Under the pieces are notes generated by a model. It saw only the letters and a program-made list of their open reading frames with translations, was not told the origin of the DNA and ran no database searches. From assembly GCF_900103445.1 (NCBI RefSeq), contig NZ_FNHS01000026.1, positions 1 through 40,499 of the forward strand: a stretch of 40,499 nt of DNA, given 5' to 3'. Below, piece by piece: positions 1 to 8,322 of this stretch. This DNA is from Methylobacterium phyllostachyos (GTDB taxonomy: Bacteria > Pseudomonadota > Alphaproteobacteria > Rhizobiales > Beijerinckiaceae). Position numbers and translations under genes: made by a program. Positions within the stretch are counted from its first letter, which is position 1; each line of letters begins with the position of its first letter.

Positions 1-32
1 TGCTCTGCTCCTCATCTGGAGCGCGCAATGAA

Positions 33-1760
33 TCAACTCGACAGCCCGACGTGAACCCCAACTGGCCGATTCAGCTCAAACCGAAAACGCTCTAGGGGCG
101 AAATCGCTGCTATCGGCGCCATTGGCACTGCCGGCACGAGGGGGGAGATCTTTTCAGGAACCGGGCTGAGGCCAAAAGGGCGGTCGGTTTGCACCTCCGG
201 ACGGACCTCATAGTTCAGGGCCTTGCGCCCCTTGCCTTCGCCAACCCGGGTGAAGCGCGGTCGGATCAGGCCGGCCTCCACGAGCTGCTTGCAGGCCGCC
301 TCCATGTCGGCCGCGTCGCGGAGCATGCCGCCGATCTGCCGCCGAACATCGCGGGCGTTGAACTCCGCGATCCGGTTCTGCCGAAGGTGCTGTGCCAATA
401 GCATCCCGCGCCGCTCGGCCACCGGGATCACAGCGTCCCCGAACACCCGCTCGGCCATCGGCAGGAAGTAGGCGTTCAGCAGATCAGCCGCCGCCGTCAC
501 CGCGTCGGGCGAAATCGTCTTCGGCTCCAATTCCTCGGTGCCGCCGCACCACCACAGATACTCCAGCACGGCGGACAGGCGCAGGCAGTGCCCGCGCGCC
601 TTGCCGAGCGTGCCGGCGAGCAGGCCGCTGGCCATGTGGCAGCGCTCCACAATATCTCTGGCGAACGCCTCCAGCCGGTCCTCCGCCTCGCGGGCGAGCG
701 GCACGATCACCGGCTCAGGGTGGCCGAACTCGTCATGGAGCTGCAACAGGTCGGTGAGCCGGGCGAAGGCGCGCTGCATCGGCCCGTCGTCCTGCGCGCC
801 GCGCGCCAAGTGGAACTCGGGCTTAGTCTCCGGCCATGCCCACAGGAGCCGGGAAGCCAGCCCATCGTCCGGCCCGTTCAGGATCATCTCCAGCTTGTCC
901 GGCTGCACGCCGCCCAGCACGCCGACGCTGAGATGACGGATCCGTAGCGGCTCCGGGTTCTTCATCCGGTCGACGACGTAGGCGCGGCCTCCATACATCT
1001 CGATCGCGAACGCCCGGTCCGATCCTCCCCCGCCGTACTTGTCGAAGGCGCCGAGCCAGCCGGCCAGTTCGTCACGGACAAGCAGGAGTCCGCGCGGCAG
1101 GCCAGCGGCCAGGGCGCCAAGTGCCTCGACCGTGGCATCCGCGACTCGGATCCGCGGCCGGACCGGCGCGGGTGGCTCCTGAGCGTCGGCTGGCATGACA
1201 GGCGCCGAGTCGCCGTTCTTCACGGCGGTTTTGACCTCGACCTTCCACGCTTCGATGCGGGCCTCGCAGGCCTGCTTGGCGGTGGCATGCTCCTGCTGGA
1301 TCTGCTCGAAGCCGTCGGCCATCCGGTCCTCGGCAAACCGCACGAGGTTGAAGGCCGCGTCCATGCTCGGCGACTTGGATGAGGAAGGTGGCCCGACCTC
1401 GGCGCACCACAACACCGGCGGCTCCGACCACGCGGTACCGGCCTGCGGCCAACGCACGTTGGCGATGGCGGCGCCGACGCTGGCGAGCAGAGCCACCGCC
1501 ACGTAGTCGACCGGCGCGGACGCGCCCTTGGCCTTGCGCTCGCACCAGCCTGACCACGGGCCAAGCAGATGCAGTGGGAACGGCGGCGGCGCGCGCCGGC
1601 CGGTGCCAAGCAAGCTCAGATCGGGCTCCGCCCATCCATCTTTCCTCCCTGTGCCGATAGTGTCGTTGGCGCCGTTAGGCCTGCCGTGATCACCATGACG
1701 GTGATCGTCGGCGGCCGGGCCGAGGCGACCCAACTCGGCAGCGAAATGCTGCGCTTTCAT
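33..1760 (-). CDS. DUF3987 family protein of an integrative element
   Basis: The 575-residue protein matches the general pattern of the DUF3987 family, which is common in phages and integrative elements near primase/helicase-like genes and is of uncertain function. Residues 1-60 are low-complexity. A hydrophobic stretch follows around 84-102, then a P-loop-like but imperfect segment GPPSSSKSPSM near 123-133. The middle part contains LLVRDELAGWLGAFDKY, the DE-containing stretch typical of the family, and LSVGVLGGVQPDKL. The ATG start has GGAGG about ten bases upstream and overlaps the stop of the preceding gene by 4 bp (ATGA), which suggests translational coupling. The C-terminal region, with its alternating helices, may be winged-helix-like. 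A role in element replication is inferred from family context only. Confidence 0.75.
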   Translation of the reverse strand: MKAQHFAAELGRLGPAADDHRHGDHGRPNGANDTIGTGRKDGWAEPDLSLLGTGRRAPPPFPLHLLGPWSGWCERKAKGASAPVDYVAVALLASVGAAIANVRWPQAGTAWSEPPVLWCAEVGPPSSSKSPSMDAAFNLVRFAEDRMADGFEQIQQEHATAKQACEARIEAWKVEVKTAVKNGDSAPVMPADAQEPPAPVRPRIRVADATVEALGALAAGLPRGLLLVRDELAGWLGAFDKYGGGGSDRAFAIEMYGGRAYVVDRMKNPEPLRIRHLSVGVLGGVQPDKLEMILNGPDDGLASRLLWAWPETKPEFHLARGAQDDGPMQRAFARLTDLLQLHDEFGHPEPVIVPLAREAEDRLEAFARDIVERCHMASGLLAGTLGKARGHCLRLSAVLEYLWWCGGTEELEPKTISPDAVTAAADLLNAYFLPMAERVFGDAVIPVAERRGMLLAQHLRQNRIAEFNARDVRRQIGGMLRDAADMEAACKQLVEAGLIRPRFTRVGEGKGRKALNYEVRPEVQTDRPFGLSPVPEKISPLVPAVPMAPIAAISPLERFRFELNRPVGVHVGLSS

Positions 1761-2050
1761 AGGCGCGCCTCCGGATTCGAATAGGTACGAGGTGCCCTGG
1801 CTGACTGATCGCGCTGGCGATCTCGATCGGTCTGTTCGGTTAGGTCACCGAGCAAGTTCAGGGCAGCCCGGAACTCAGCTGCGGCGCAGCGCATCGAGTA
1901 TTTCAGCCCGGCATCGTCCCGTAGGACCGCGTAGTCGCCGACCATGTTGGCGCGCATGCTGACGAGGGCCATCAACTCGGCGATGTGGGCCCGGAGCTTG
2001 TCCGGATCGCCGTAGGCGAAGTCGTTGGGATTGAGGGGGGAGGCGCTCAT
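1757..2050 (-). CDS. Small hypothetical protein of the element
   Basis: A 97-residue protein with no family I recognise. It starts MSASPLNPNDFAYG and is mostly helical-looking and charged, with a short run ELMALVSMRANMVGDYAVLRDDAGLKYS broken over residues 26-53. No signal peptide or membrane segment is visible. The ATG is preceded by GGAGG and overlaps the stop of the upstream gene (ATGA). The stop in turn overlaps the DUF3987 start by 4 bp, so the three genes are almost certainly co-translated. Coding status rests on this tight packing and good ribosome binding sites rather than homology. Confidence 0.6.
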   Translation of the reverse strand: MSASPLNPNDFAYGDPDKLRAHIAELMALVSMRANMVGDYAVLRDDAGLKYSMRCAAAEFRAALNLLGDLTEQTDRDRQRDQSARAPRTYSNPEARL

Positions 2051-2250
2051 GCGCGCCTCCAGTGCTCAGGTGTCGCGAGCGCCAACTCGGCGACGACGCT
2101 GGCGACGGCCGGCGACAGGCCGTAGCGTGCGGCGAGATAGAGATCTTGCCGAAAGGCGGGGGCGGGAGTATTTCCGTGAGTGTCGGCCTGCGAAGCGACA
2201 ATCAAGGAAACCTGCCTCGGCCCGCGCTGAGCGCAGGTTTTCTTTTGCAT
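2047..2250 (-). CDS. Small hypothetical protein of the element
   Basis: A 67-residue protein beginning MQKKTCAQRG. I chose the ATG at 2250 because AAGGAGG lies about ten bases upstream, inside the end of the AlpA-type gene, and because the longer frame would run deep into that gene. The C-terminal half (AARYGLSPAVASVVAELAL) is a helical stretch. It may be a small regulatory or accessory protein, but no family is recognised. It starts 1 bp after the stop of the AlpA-type gene and overlaps the next gene by 4 bp. Confidence 0.55.
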   Translation of the reverse strand: MQKKTCAQRGPRQVSLIVASQADTHGNTPAPAFRQDLYLAARYGLSPAVASVVAELALATPEHWRRA

Positions 2251-2251
2251 G

Positions 2252-2449
2252 CTATGCGGCCTCCTTGGTCCGCGAGGCAGACTCCGCCTCACACGCGCGC
2301 AGCCATTCCAGATCAGCCTCCGCCGAGATCCGGACGGAATTGCCGAACTTCATGGTGCGCGGCGCTTTGCCGGCCTTAATCAGGTTGTAGAAGGTTGCGC
2401 GGGAGATCTTCCGGTGCGCGCACCACTCGGGAATTGTCCAGACTTGCAT
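2252..2449 (-). CDS. AlpA/excisionase-type helix-turn-helix protein
   Basis: A 65-residue protein of the length and pattern of the HTH_17/AlpA group (MerR-like winged helix). It opens MQVWTIPEWCAHRKISRATF, where the HTH recognition region is ISRATFYNLIKAGKAP, followed by the typical wing sequence TMKFGNSVRISAEADLEWL. Such proteins in integrative elements act as excisionases or as transcriptional regulators of the integrase. Position fits: it lies two genes downstream of the integrase on the same strand and heads the four-gene block running to 33. The 93 bases between it and the 2543-3109 gene are AT-richer than the surroundings and are the likely site of its own promoter. Confidence 0.85.
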   Translation of the reverse strand: MQVWTIPEWCAHRKISRATFYNLIKAGKAPRTMKFGNSVRISAEADLEWLRACEAESASRTKEAA

Positions 2450-2542
2450 CTCGGCACCTGCCTTTGTCTATGGCGGTGCATCCAAGATTAGGCAGATCTG
2501 TCCTGGAAAAAACCATGATAACACTGACGCAGATATTTTGTG

Positions 2543-3109
2543 TCAGGGTTTTTTGTCGACATTTCTCGGCCTGCCGATAGATGTCGGTACTCGCTTGAAA
2601 ATGCTTCGAAAATCGGTTTCGGTGATGTGTCGGCTGGGAAAACGCTGGCGCAAGAATTCACTAGCTTGTGCTCGCGTCAGCCTTTTCGTCAGCGTTTCAG
2701 CCTGAAGCGCTGCTATGGCCTCCTCAATATCCCGATCGCGCATCGATTTGGGCCTGTCCGCTTCCCCGGGCGGGCTGGCAGCCTGCTTGGCTGTGCTACT
2801 CACTCGCTCGAGCGCCTGGGCCTGTAGAGCATCCAGGTAGATGCTTATGTCCTCTCCGCCGTTGGGTATTCCGATCTGCCAAGCAACTGCAGACGGTATG
2901 TAGCCATGATCCATGATCACGGCGCCATGGGGCCCTTGCCAAAAATGATCCAGTAACGGCAGAAAATTTCCCCCTGGATCGTAGTAGATCGCAACTAGCT
3001 GTCTGCCTGCTAAGGCCGACCCAAGTATCTCAGATCCAATTTGCTCGCGTACTTTCACGAATTGCACCAGTCCGACAGGCAAAAATGATGGCTTGGTGAG
3101 CGGCATCAA
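2543..3109 (-). CDS. Hypothetical protein translationally coupled to the integrase
   Basis: A 188-residue protein not recognised as any family. The N-terminal half (1-90) has hydrophobic, beta-rich segments such as GRQLVAIYYDPGGNFLPLL and GAVIMDHGYIPSAVAWQIG. The second half is charged and helical, with RDRDIEEAIAALQAE and a basic end (FKRVPTSIGRPRNVDKKP) that could bind nucleic acid. The start ATG overlaps the integrase stop by 4 bp (ATGA), so it is expressed with the integrase. Base composition near its 3' end is lower in GC than the flanking genes. Possible roles are integration accessory factor or element cargo; the sequence does not decide. Confidence 0.6.
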   Translation of the reverse strand: MMPLTKPSFLPVGLVQFVKVREQIGSEILGSALAGRQLVAIYYDPGGNFLPLLDHFWQGPHGAVIMDHGYIPSAVAWQIGIPNGGEDISIYLDALQAQALERVSSTAKQAASPPGEADRPKSMRDRDIEEAIAALQAETLTKRLTRAQASEFLRQRFPSRHITETDFRSIFKRVPTSIGRPRNVDKKP

Positions 3110-4380
3110 ACGGCTCGCATCGGTTCAACGTTGTCGCCGGCCCCGCCAAACCGTGGGGCACCGGCCCGGATCGCATCGGCGACGTAGCTCGGTGCGAGGT
3201 GCCCGTAGTGCTTCTCGACCATCCTCGTGTCGGCGTGGCCGAGGTTGCGGGACACCACCATCAGTGGCACGCCGGCCATGACCGCCAGCGAGGCCCAGGT
3301 GTGCCGTAGCCCGTGAAAGCCAATAGGGGGCGTGATCCTGCCGTTGATGCAGGCGTCTGCCATCGGCCGCAGCTGATGCGAGGCCGCCCACGGTTCGCCG
3401 TGAGACTTCACGAACATTCGCTCGGTGCCGGGACGACCAGCTACGTGGCGGGCGAAGAAGGAGGCGCCGTCGTCCGTCAACACGATGTGTCGGGGCTTGC
3501 CTGACTTTGAGGTACGGATCGCGACGGTGCCGGAGTCCGGATTGAAGTCGCGGACCTCCAAGGCGCACAGCTCGCCGTAGCGGGCACCGGTCTCCAGGCC
3601 GGCTTGAACCAGAGCACGGAATCCTGGCTCTGCCGCGTTGATCAGGCGCTTGGCCTCGGCGATCGTCAGGTAGCGCACGCGGGCGGCGTCTACGTTCTCG
3701 AAAGGCTCAACCCGGCGCCAAGCAAGATCCGATGAGATGCCCCCTCCCCTCCACGCCCGATTGAGCGCGCCCTTCAGGATCGTCAGCGTGCGGTTGGCCG
3801 AGGAGCGTCGCTTCCGCTTCGTCTCGTCATCGACTGCCATCTTGCCGTAGCGCTGCTCGTCGCCGGCCTTCGTCCGGATCCGGGGTGCGGCCTTCGCCAT
3901 GTCGGCGAGCCACTTCTCAAGCTGCTTGGTGGTGAGCGCCTCGACCTCGATGTCGCCGAGAGTCGGCAAGATATGGGCCCCTGCCCTCTTGCGAGCATCG
4001 ACACCGGTCTTCCGGTTGGCGTCGAGGAAATCGACATAGGCGTTGACCGCGTCGCGGACGGTAAGCGGCCCGGTCTTGCCGGCGGCACTGTGCGCCCGCT
4101 GAACCATCCGGGAGCGTGCCAGATCCTGCGCCTGCCGGAAGCTCAGCACGGCGACGCCGTCCGGATCGGAGTAATCGTCCGCGACGGCGAGCGTCTCGAC
4201 CTCGTAGTCGCGTTCGCCGATGTAGTGGCGGGCGACCCACTTGCCGGCGCCCTTCTGCGGCCGGCGATAGCCAAGGTGCAGGCCCGGCTCCAGCGTGCGA
4301 TAATACGGTTTCCCGCGCGGCAGCAGCCGCTGGCGAGCGGTGCGGGTCTCAAGGTTGGCGTCACGAACACTGCGGGCCAC
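3106..4380 (-). CDS. int: Tyrosine-type site-specific integrase
   Basis: Catalyses integration and excision between the element and the tRNA-Glu site. The C-terminal catalytic domain shows the family signature: first Arg in ETGARYGEL (about residue 265), the H-x-x-R box in HGLRHTWAS (about 356-359), a following His in LGHADTRM and the nucleophilic Tyr in EKHYGHL (about 390). The N-terminal part (about 55-175) matches an arm-binding plus SAM-like core-binding region. I chose the GTG at 4380 because GAGGAG stands seven bases upstream; an in-frame TTG at 4398 is the alternative. The gene reads away from the attachment site, only about 150 bases from it, as is usual for tRNA-targeting integrases. 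The length (424 aa) is normal and no catalytic residue is missing. Confidence 0.95.
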   Translation of the reverse strand: MARSVRDANLETRTARQRLLPRGKPYYRTLEPGLHLGYRRPQKGAGKWVARHYIGERDYEVETLAVADDYSDPDGVAVLSFRQAQDLARSRMVQRAHSAAGKTGPLTVRDAVNAYVDFLDANRKTGVDARKRAGAHILPTLGDIEVEALTTKQLEKWLADMAKAAPRIRTKAGDEQRYGKMAVDDETKRKRRSSANRTLTILKGALNRAWRGGGISSDLAWRRVEPFENVDAARVRYLTIAEAKRLINAAEPGFRALVQAGLETGARYGELCALEVRDFNPDSGTVAIRTSKSGKPRHIVLTDDGASFFARHVAGRPGTERMFVKSHGEPWAASHQLRPMADACINGRITPPIGFHGLRHTWASLAVMAGVPLMVVSRNLGHADTRMVEKHYGHLAPSYVADAIRAGAPRFGGAGDNVEPMRAV

Positions 4381-4400
4381 AACGGGGCTCCTCTGCAAGC

Positions 4401-4420
4401 GATGTCCAACAGATGTCCAA
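4401..4420. repeat. Short direct repeat, candidate integrase arm-binding sites
   Basis: GATGTCCAA occurs twice, at 4401-4409 and 4412-4420, an 11-bp period close to one helical turn. It lies between the integrase start and the attachment core, where arm-type integrase or Xis sites are expected. Function is inferred from position only. Confidence 0.4.
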
Positions 4421-4503
4421 TATGTGTAGCTAGACCGCGATAGACAAGACTAGGCGCAGATCGGCTATCAGATTGGAGAAGCTGCGGATTTTGCGACAAG
4501 GGT

Positions 4504-4529
4504 AGACGCAGATAGATCTGACAGCGTCT
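4504..4529. repeat. Inverted repeat abutting the attachment core
   Basis: AGACGC (4504-4509) and GCGTCT (4524-4529) form perfect 6-bp arms around a 14-base centre that contains the palindrome AGATCT. The right arm ends exactly where the tRNA-derived core begins. It could be an integrase core-type or accessory-protein site, or chance. Confidence 0.35.
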
Positions 4530-4573
4530 CTTTCACGGCGAAAACACGGGTTCGATTCCCGTAGGGCGCGCCA
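4530..4573 (+). other. Attachment site: 3' fragment of tRNA-Glu(TTC)
   Basis: The segment reads as the 3' half of a tRNA-Glu. It has the anticodon loop CTTTCAC (anticodon TTC at 4532-4534), the 3' anticodon strand, a T-arm of ACGGG/TTCGATT/CCCGT at 4546-4562, the acceptor strand AGGGCGC, a discriminator G and an encoded CCA at 4571-4573. Upstream of 4530 there is no matching 5' anticodon strand and no D-arm, so this is not a functional tRNA. It is the duplicated crossover core left at the element's distal end. The intact gene is expected on the plus strand left of the window. Confidence 0.85.
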
Positions 4574-5117
4574 AGGGCTTCCAGGAACCTAGAGCCTCCA
4601 ACAAAACCGGCCGCGGGGCCTTGAGGGGAGATGGGGAGACCGCTCCCTGCCGATGGCCGCTGGGCAGAGATTGCACCATTGCTCTGCCGCTTCAAACGGC
4701 CAAGCCGCGAAGAGCGATCGCCCCCGGACATGCGACGGCGCGGCCCTGGCAGCATCCTGTTCGTGCTGCATTCGGTCACATTATGGGCCGCCTCGTCCCG
4801 GCGGGCCCAGAGCCTGCGTGGCCTGACCCCGGCCGTGGGGACACAGCACCGATCTACTCTGCTCAATGAGGGCTAGAACCGAATTGTCCTGAACAGGCTG
4901 TCCGACCCATTCAGCCGCGCTCGCATACGGAAAAAGGCTGCTGACACTCTTGGGCGGCGCGAATCATACGTAACCAAGCCACCACAGCCCTTTGCCAGAG
5001 CCTCTCTCAAGGGCCCCTTACGGTTTCAGCCGCCATGACGTGCCGGCGCAACCTTCAGAAGCACATTGCCGCGGGCGATTTTATACAATCCTGACTCCAT
5101 ATCCTGATCCGAGCGGC
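4574..5117. other. Gene-poor junction between element and glycan locus
   Basis: Apart from the transposase-like remnant at 4631-4876, I see no supported gene in these 544 bases. The final 220 bases, just downstream of the 5118-6569 gene, are less GC-rich and show no clear terminator. Open frames here have neither ribosome binding sites nor recognisable products. Confidence 0.5.
4631..4876 (+). pseudogene. Decayed N-terminal fragment of an IS5-type transposase
   Basis: The frame reads DGRWAEIAPLL, then KRPSREERSPPDMRR and GSILFVLHSVTLWAASSRR. These follow the order of an IS5-group transposase N-terminus (a W-x-x-I-x-P-L-L box, a basic linker, then G-I-L-x-V-L-x-x-G-x-P-W). Conserved positions after the W are already lost and the frame breaks into unrelated sequence before ending. 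No terminal inverted repeats were found. This is a short degenerate resemblance, so the call is tentative. Confidence 0.4.
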
Positions 5118-6569
5118 TTATAATGTAAATCGAGCCGCCATGTTCTCGGGGATGTCAAAGCGTGCCAACGGGCTGCCACGGAAAGGCTTGATCGGTGGCG
5201 GGACCAAGTCGCTATCAGTCCGAGTTAGCAAAGAGGTCCATTGCTTGATTAAAGCTTCAAATGTGTGATGCGCCCTGAAATGTGCGAGAGCGAATTCGCG
5301 ATGGGCCTGACGTGCTGTATCATCGTACTGCGCCAGCCTGTGCTTGAACTCATCCGCTGTTCGCCAGACGAGCGCCTGCGGATACGCTATGTCGATAGCA
5401 GATAAAAGTTGGAGATCGGGGCGGCCGAAGCAAAGAACGCCTGCGCCTGCGGACATGGCTTCTAGAACTGCCTTTCCCCCTCCAATTGGGAAGGAGGCAA
5501 TATATAGATCGCATGAAAGCGTCGCCAGCGCCTGAGCCAGATCATCGACGAAGGGGATATATATAAAACGACTTTCCTTGATGCCCAGACGTTCACAGCG
5601 CTCGCGTACTGATGCTTCAAACGTGGCGGGCAAAAGACCGACGTGAACGTGAAATCCCTCGCGCACCGTCAAGCGCGTGATGATCATATCTTCTAGGCTC
5701 ATCGGTGCATCGCCGGTGAATTTCACGAACGATCCGCAACTTGCCGTGACGAAAGTCGAAAGCGAGCGCGATAATACCGGTTCTGTCCGGCAGACCATCG
5801 GAAGATAATGAGAATGAACCCCCAGATCGTACGTGCATATGTGAGTGCCCCGCGGATGGAGATCAACATGCATGACGTCTGGTAAGAAAATGCCGAACGC
5901 GAGCTGGTGGTCTGCGTGGTGTATATAAATTAGCTGCACCGGAAAACGATGCGCTTGCATGACAGCTGTGGCCACGGCATCGAAATGATGAGCGAGATGA
6001 ACGATATGGCTCGGGGAACAATCGTCGAGGAGCTTTGTGAGCTCAGCAAGCTTCTGTGCAGGACGACCGGCCGCAAGCCTGACAATCTGACACGGCACAC
6101 GCATCGCCGTGGTGAAATCGGAGCCAGTCTGGCGATCCAGTATATCGGTAACAACAATGACGTGCTCAGCCTCTGGGTATGCCGAGACTAGATCTTCGAT
6201 CACGCGACTATGGCCGCCTATGGAATAAATTTCGGTGACGAGATAAACAATTTTACTCTTGCGCAAATCGTCGTCGATCTGGTTACTGGCAATATCCTGA
6301 CTGTTTCTTTGACTATGCTCAGGGCAATGTCCAAGGTGGCCGACGATGCGGCCCGCCTCGAGACACAACTCATCCATTTCCTGGCAGCCAAACACGGTCC
6401 CGATGCCCAAGCGTGCATCGTTGAAGGTTCTAACCCCATCGCAAAGAAGGGCTAGTCCCGCATCGACGTCGCCGACGCGATAGGCGGCTACAGTTTGCAA
6501 GAGCCAAGATTTCATATTCGGAGGCAGTCCTGCAAACCGCTCGTCCGAAGCGAGCGAGTCCTGTTGCAA
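5118..6569 (-). CDS. GT-B fold glycosyltransferase (GT4-like)
   Basis: A 483-residue cytoplasmic protein, probably transferring a sugar from a nucleotide donor to a surface glycan or protein acceptor. An N-terminal helical extension (1-100) precedes a GT-B core. The first Rossmann strand and glycine-rich turn are IVYLVTEIYSIGGHSRVI at about 107-124. The donor-side half ends with GGGKAVLEAMSAGAGVLCFG near 365-385, the usual acidic/EAM region of such enzymes. The TTG start at 6569 is supported by GGAGG six bases upstream; an internal ATG at 6515 is less likely. It diverges from the dideoxyhexose operon starting at 6745, with about 175 bases between them that must hold both promoters. Composition is lower in GC than the genes beyond 13000, like its divergent neighbours. 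Donor and acceptor cannot be read from the sequence. Confidence 0.7.
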   Translation of the reverse strand: MQQDSLASDERFAGLPPNMKSWLLQTVAAYRVGDVDAGLALLCDGVRTFNDARLGIGTVFGCQEMDELCLEAGRIVGHLGHCPEHSQRNSQDIASNQIDDDLRKSKIVYLVTEIYSIGGHSRVIEDLVSAYPEAEHVIVVTDILDRQTGSDFTTAMRVPCQIVRLAAGRPAQKLAELTKLLDDCSPSHIVHLAHHFDAVATAVMQAHRFPVQLIYIHHADHQLAFGIFLPDVMHVDLHPRGTHICTYDLGVHSHYLPMVCRTEPVLSRSLSTFVTASCGSFVKFTGDAPMSLEDMIITRLTVREGFHVHVGLLPATFEASVRERCERLGIKESRFIYIPFVDDLAQALATLSCDLYIASFPIGGGKAVLEAMSAGAGVLCFGRPDLQLLSAIDIAYPQALVWRTADEFKHRLAQYDDTARQAHREFALAHFRAHHTFEALIKQWTSLLTRTDSDLVPPPIKPFRGSPLARFDIPENMAARFTL

Positions 6570-6744
6570 ATCCTACCTCCGCCGTTTGAATTTTTGCCCC
6601 CGCCGCCTAACAACCGCCGGAGCCGGTTCCCGTCAAGCCGGGCCCAAAAGCGGCAACCTTGCGAATGGCAGGGGGCGCGGCTAAACAGCATGCGCGGCGT
6701 TAGAAGTCGCTAATCGCTTGAGGGGCCACGGTGGCAAGAGACCA

Positions 6745-8322
6745 ATGAGCAGGGAGCCGCCGCGCCTTCAGCTTGTTAGGACTATTTGTCGGCCAGAGGG
6801 CACGCTCGGGGTTGTTGAAGCGTTCCGCGACCTCGGCTTCGACTTCGAGCGCTTCTATTTCATAACGGATATCCCCGAGGGTGCGTCGCGGGGCGCTCAT
6901 GCGCATAAAACTTTGCGGCAATGTATTATTTGTCTCAGCGGATCAGTTACAGTCGATCTCTGCGACAGCGAGCAGAAATTCTCATTTCAATTATCATCGT
7001 TCGAGCAAGCGCTCATTGTACCACCTGGTTACTGGCGTGATCTTCGGGATTTCAGCACCCATTGTACGGTGGGTGTCCTCGCTTCTAAACCATACGATGA
7101 ATCGGACTATATCCGGGATTTTGAGACATTCTTGCACTGGGACCGTCGTAAGCAGGAAACGAGGGAAGTCTCTTATCTTCCAATCAAGCGGTACACGGAT
7201 TCGCGATACGTCGGACGCTTGGCATCGGACTTGAGTGAGTCCGTGCGAGAAACGCTCAAGTCCGGCCAATATATCGGTGGTCCAGAAGTGAGCGCTTTCG
7301 AGACTGAATTCGCAGCTCTCTGCGGCGCGGAACAGGCGGTCGGCGTTGCGAATGGGCTGGAGGCCCTTCAACTCTGCCTGATGGATGCCGGTATCGGATG
7401 CGGCGACGAAGTGATCTTACCCGCTCACACCTTCGTCGCCACAGCATTGGCGGTGACCCAAGTTGGCGCGGAGCCAGTCTTGGTCGATGTGGAACAAGAC
7501 ACCGGTCTTATCGATGTGAGTCAGGTGGCCGCGGCAATCACGCCGCGAACGCGGGCGATCATCCCGGTCCATCTCTATGGACATCCCGTCGATATGGACC
7601 CGCTCACGGCCCTCGCGAAATCGCATAACATCCTCGTGATCGAGGATGCCGCCCAGTCTCATGGTGCCGCTTATAAAGGGCGCCCCTGCGGTAGCTTGTC
7701 AGAGGCTGCCGCATTCAGCTTCTATCCGACGAAGAACCTCGGGGCGGCGGGGGATGGCGGTGCGGTCACAACAACCACCGTATCCCGCGCGGAGCGGATA
7801 CGCACGCTTGCAAATTATGGATCTCGTGTTCGCTATGAACATGAGAAGCTCGGACTGAACTCTCGTCTGGATCCTATCCAGGCAAGCATCCTTCGCCGGA
7901 AATTGACCGAGCTTGGGGGCTGGAATGAGCGTCGACGGGCGCTGGCTAACCGATACCAGCGCGGACTCGGTGGGATCGAGGGCCTTGTGACACCGGTTGT
8001 ACGGCCTTGGGCCGAACCCGTTTGGCATGTATATGCCGTTCAGGTTCAGGAGGGTCGGCGAGAAGCGTTGCAGGACTATCTCCGGGAACATGATATTGGT
8101 ACCAACATTCATTATCCAATCCCAATTCACAGGCAGCCGTGTTTTTCTAACAAGCGTTGGCGCGCGGAGGGCTTTCCCATCGCCGACCAATTCTGCTCAC
8201 AGACGCTGAGCCTTCCTCTCGATCCGCTCCACTCGGATGATGAGATCGACAGGGTGATCGATGTCGTTCGCAACTATTTCAGGGCCGGTCGCTCTGAGCG
8301 GGCTACCCCTAATGTCGGATGA
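6745..8322 (+). CDS. Fused dTDP-4-keto-6-deoxyhexose 3,4-ketoisomerase / aminotransferase
   Basis: A 525-residue bifunctional enzyme. Residues 1-140 are a WxcM/FdtA/QdtA-type cupin that would convert dTDP-4-keto-6-deoxyglucose to the 3-keto sugar; the signature is SRGAHAHKTLRQ with His52 and His54. Residues 150-525 are a DegT/DnrJ/EryC1 aminotransferase (FdtB/QdtB type). It has GVANGLEALQL for cofactor phosphate, VIEDAAQSHGA for the PLP ring, and Lys330 in FYPTKNLGAAGDGGAV for the Schiff base. The product would be dTDP-3-amino-3,6-dideoxyhexose (Fuc3N or Qui3N; the isomer is not decidable here). In characterised pathways the two activities are separate proteins. The ATG at 6745 follows AAGAG and matches the normal FdtA start; a TTG at 6718 is the alternative. 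It overlaps the next gene by 11 bp and leads the operon. Confidence 0.88.
   Translation: MSREPPRLQLVRTICRPEGTLGVVEAFRDLGFDFERFYFITDIPEGASRGAHAHKTLRQCIICLSGSVTVDLCDSEQKFSFQLSSFEQALIVPPGYWRDLRDFSTHCTVGVLASKPYDESDYIRDFETFLHWDRRKQETREVSYLPIKRYTDSRYVGRLASDLSESVRETLKSGQYIGGPEVSAFETEFAALCGAEQAVGVANGLEALQLCLMDAGIGCGDEVILPAHTFVATALAVTQVGAEPVLVDVEQDTGLIDVSQVAAAITPRTRAIIPVHLYGHPVDMDPLTALAKSHNILVIEDAAQSHGAAYKGRPCGSLSEAAAFSFYPTKNLGAAGDGGAVTTTTVSRAERIRTLANYGSRVRYEHEKLGLNSRLDPIQASILRRKLTELGGWNERRRALANRYQRGLGGIEGLVTPVVRPWAEPVWHVYAVQVQEGRREALQDYLREHDIGTNIHYPIPIHRQPCFSNKRWRAEGFPIADQFCSQTLSLPLDPLHSDDEIDRVIDVVRNYFRAGRSERATPNVG

Larger units (their letters stand above)
1..4573. mobile_element. Right end of an integrative element (tRNA-Glu integrated)
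   Basis: All genes from 33 to 4380 lie on the minus strand, mostly overlapping by 4 bp: integrase, unknown, AlpA-type regulator, two small unknowns and a DUF3987 protein. The block stops at a 44-bp 3' fragment of a tRNA-Glu gene at 4530-4573. Because that fragment keeps its 3' end but lacks the 5' half, the element must lie to its left, and the intact tRNA should be at the far, unseen end. No capsid, tail or conjugation genes are visible, so prophage, satellite or ICE cannot be told apart. Confidence 0.8.

Noticed and set aside
4498..4573. A complete tRNA-Glu gene
   Set aside because: Bases upstream of 4530 do not pair with the 3' anticodon strand or form a D-arm, and no GCGCCCT acceptor strand is present at the expected distance.
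4468..4866. Minus-strand frame containing PYGNRTRVFAVKE
   Set aside because: This peptide is the reverse-strand translation of the tRNA-Glu 3' half, a familiar false protein next to tRNA-integrated elements.
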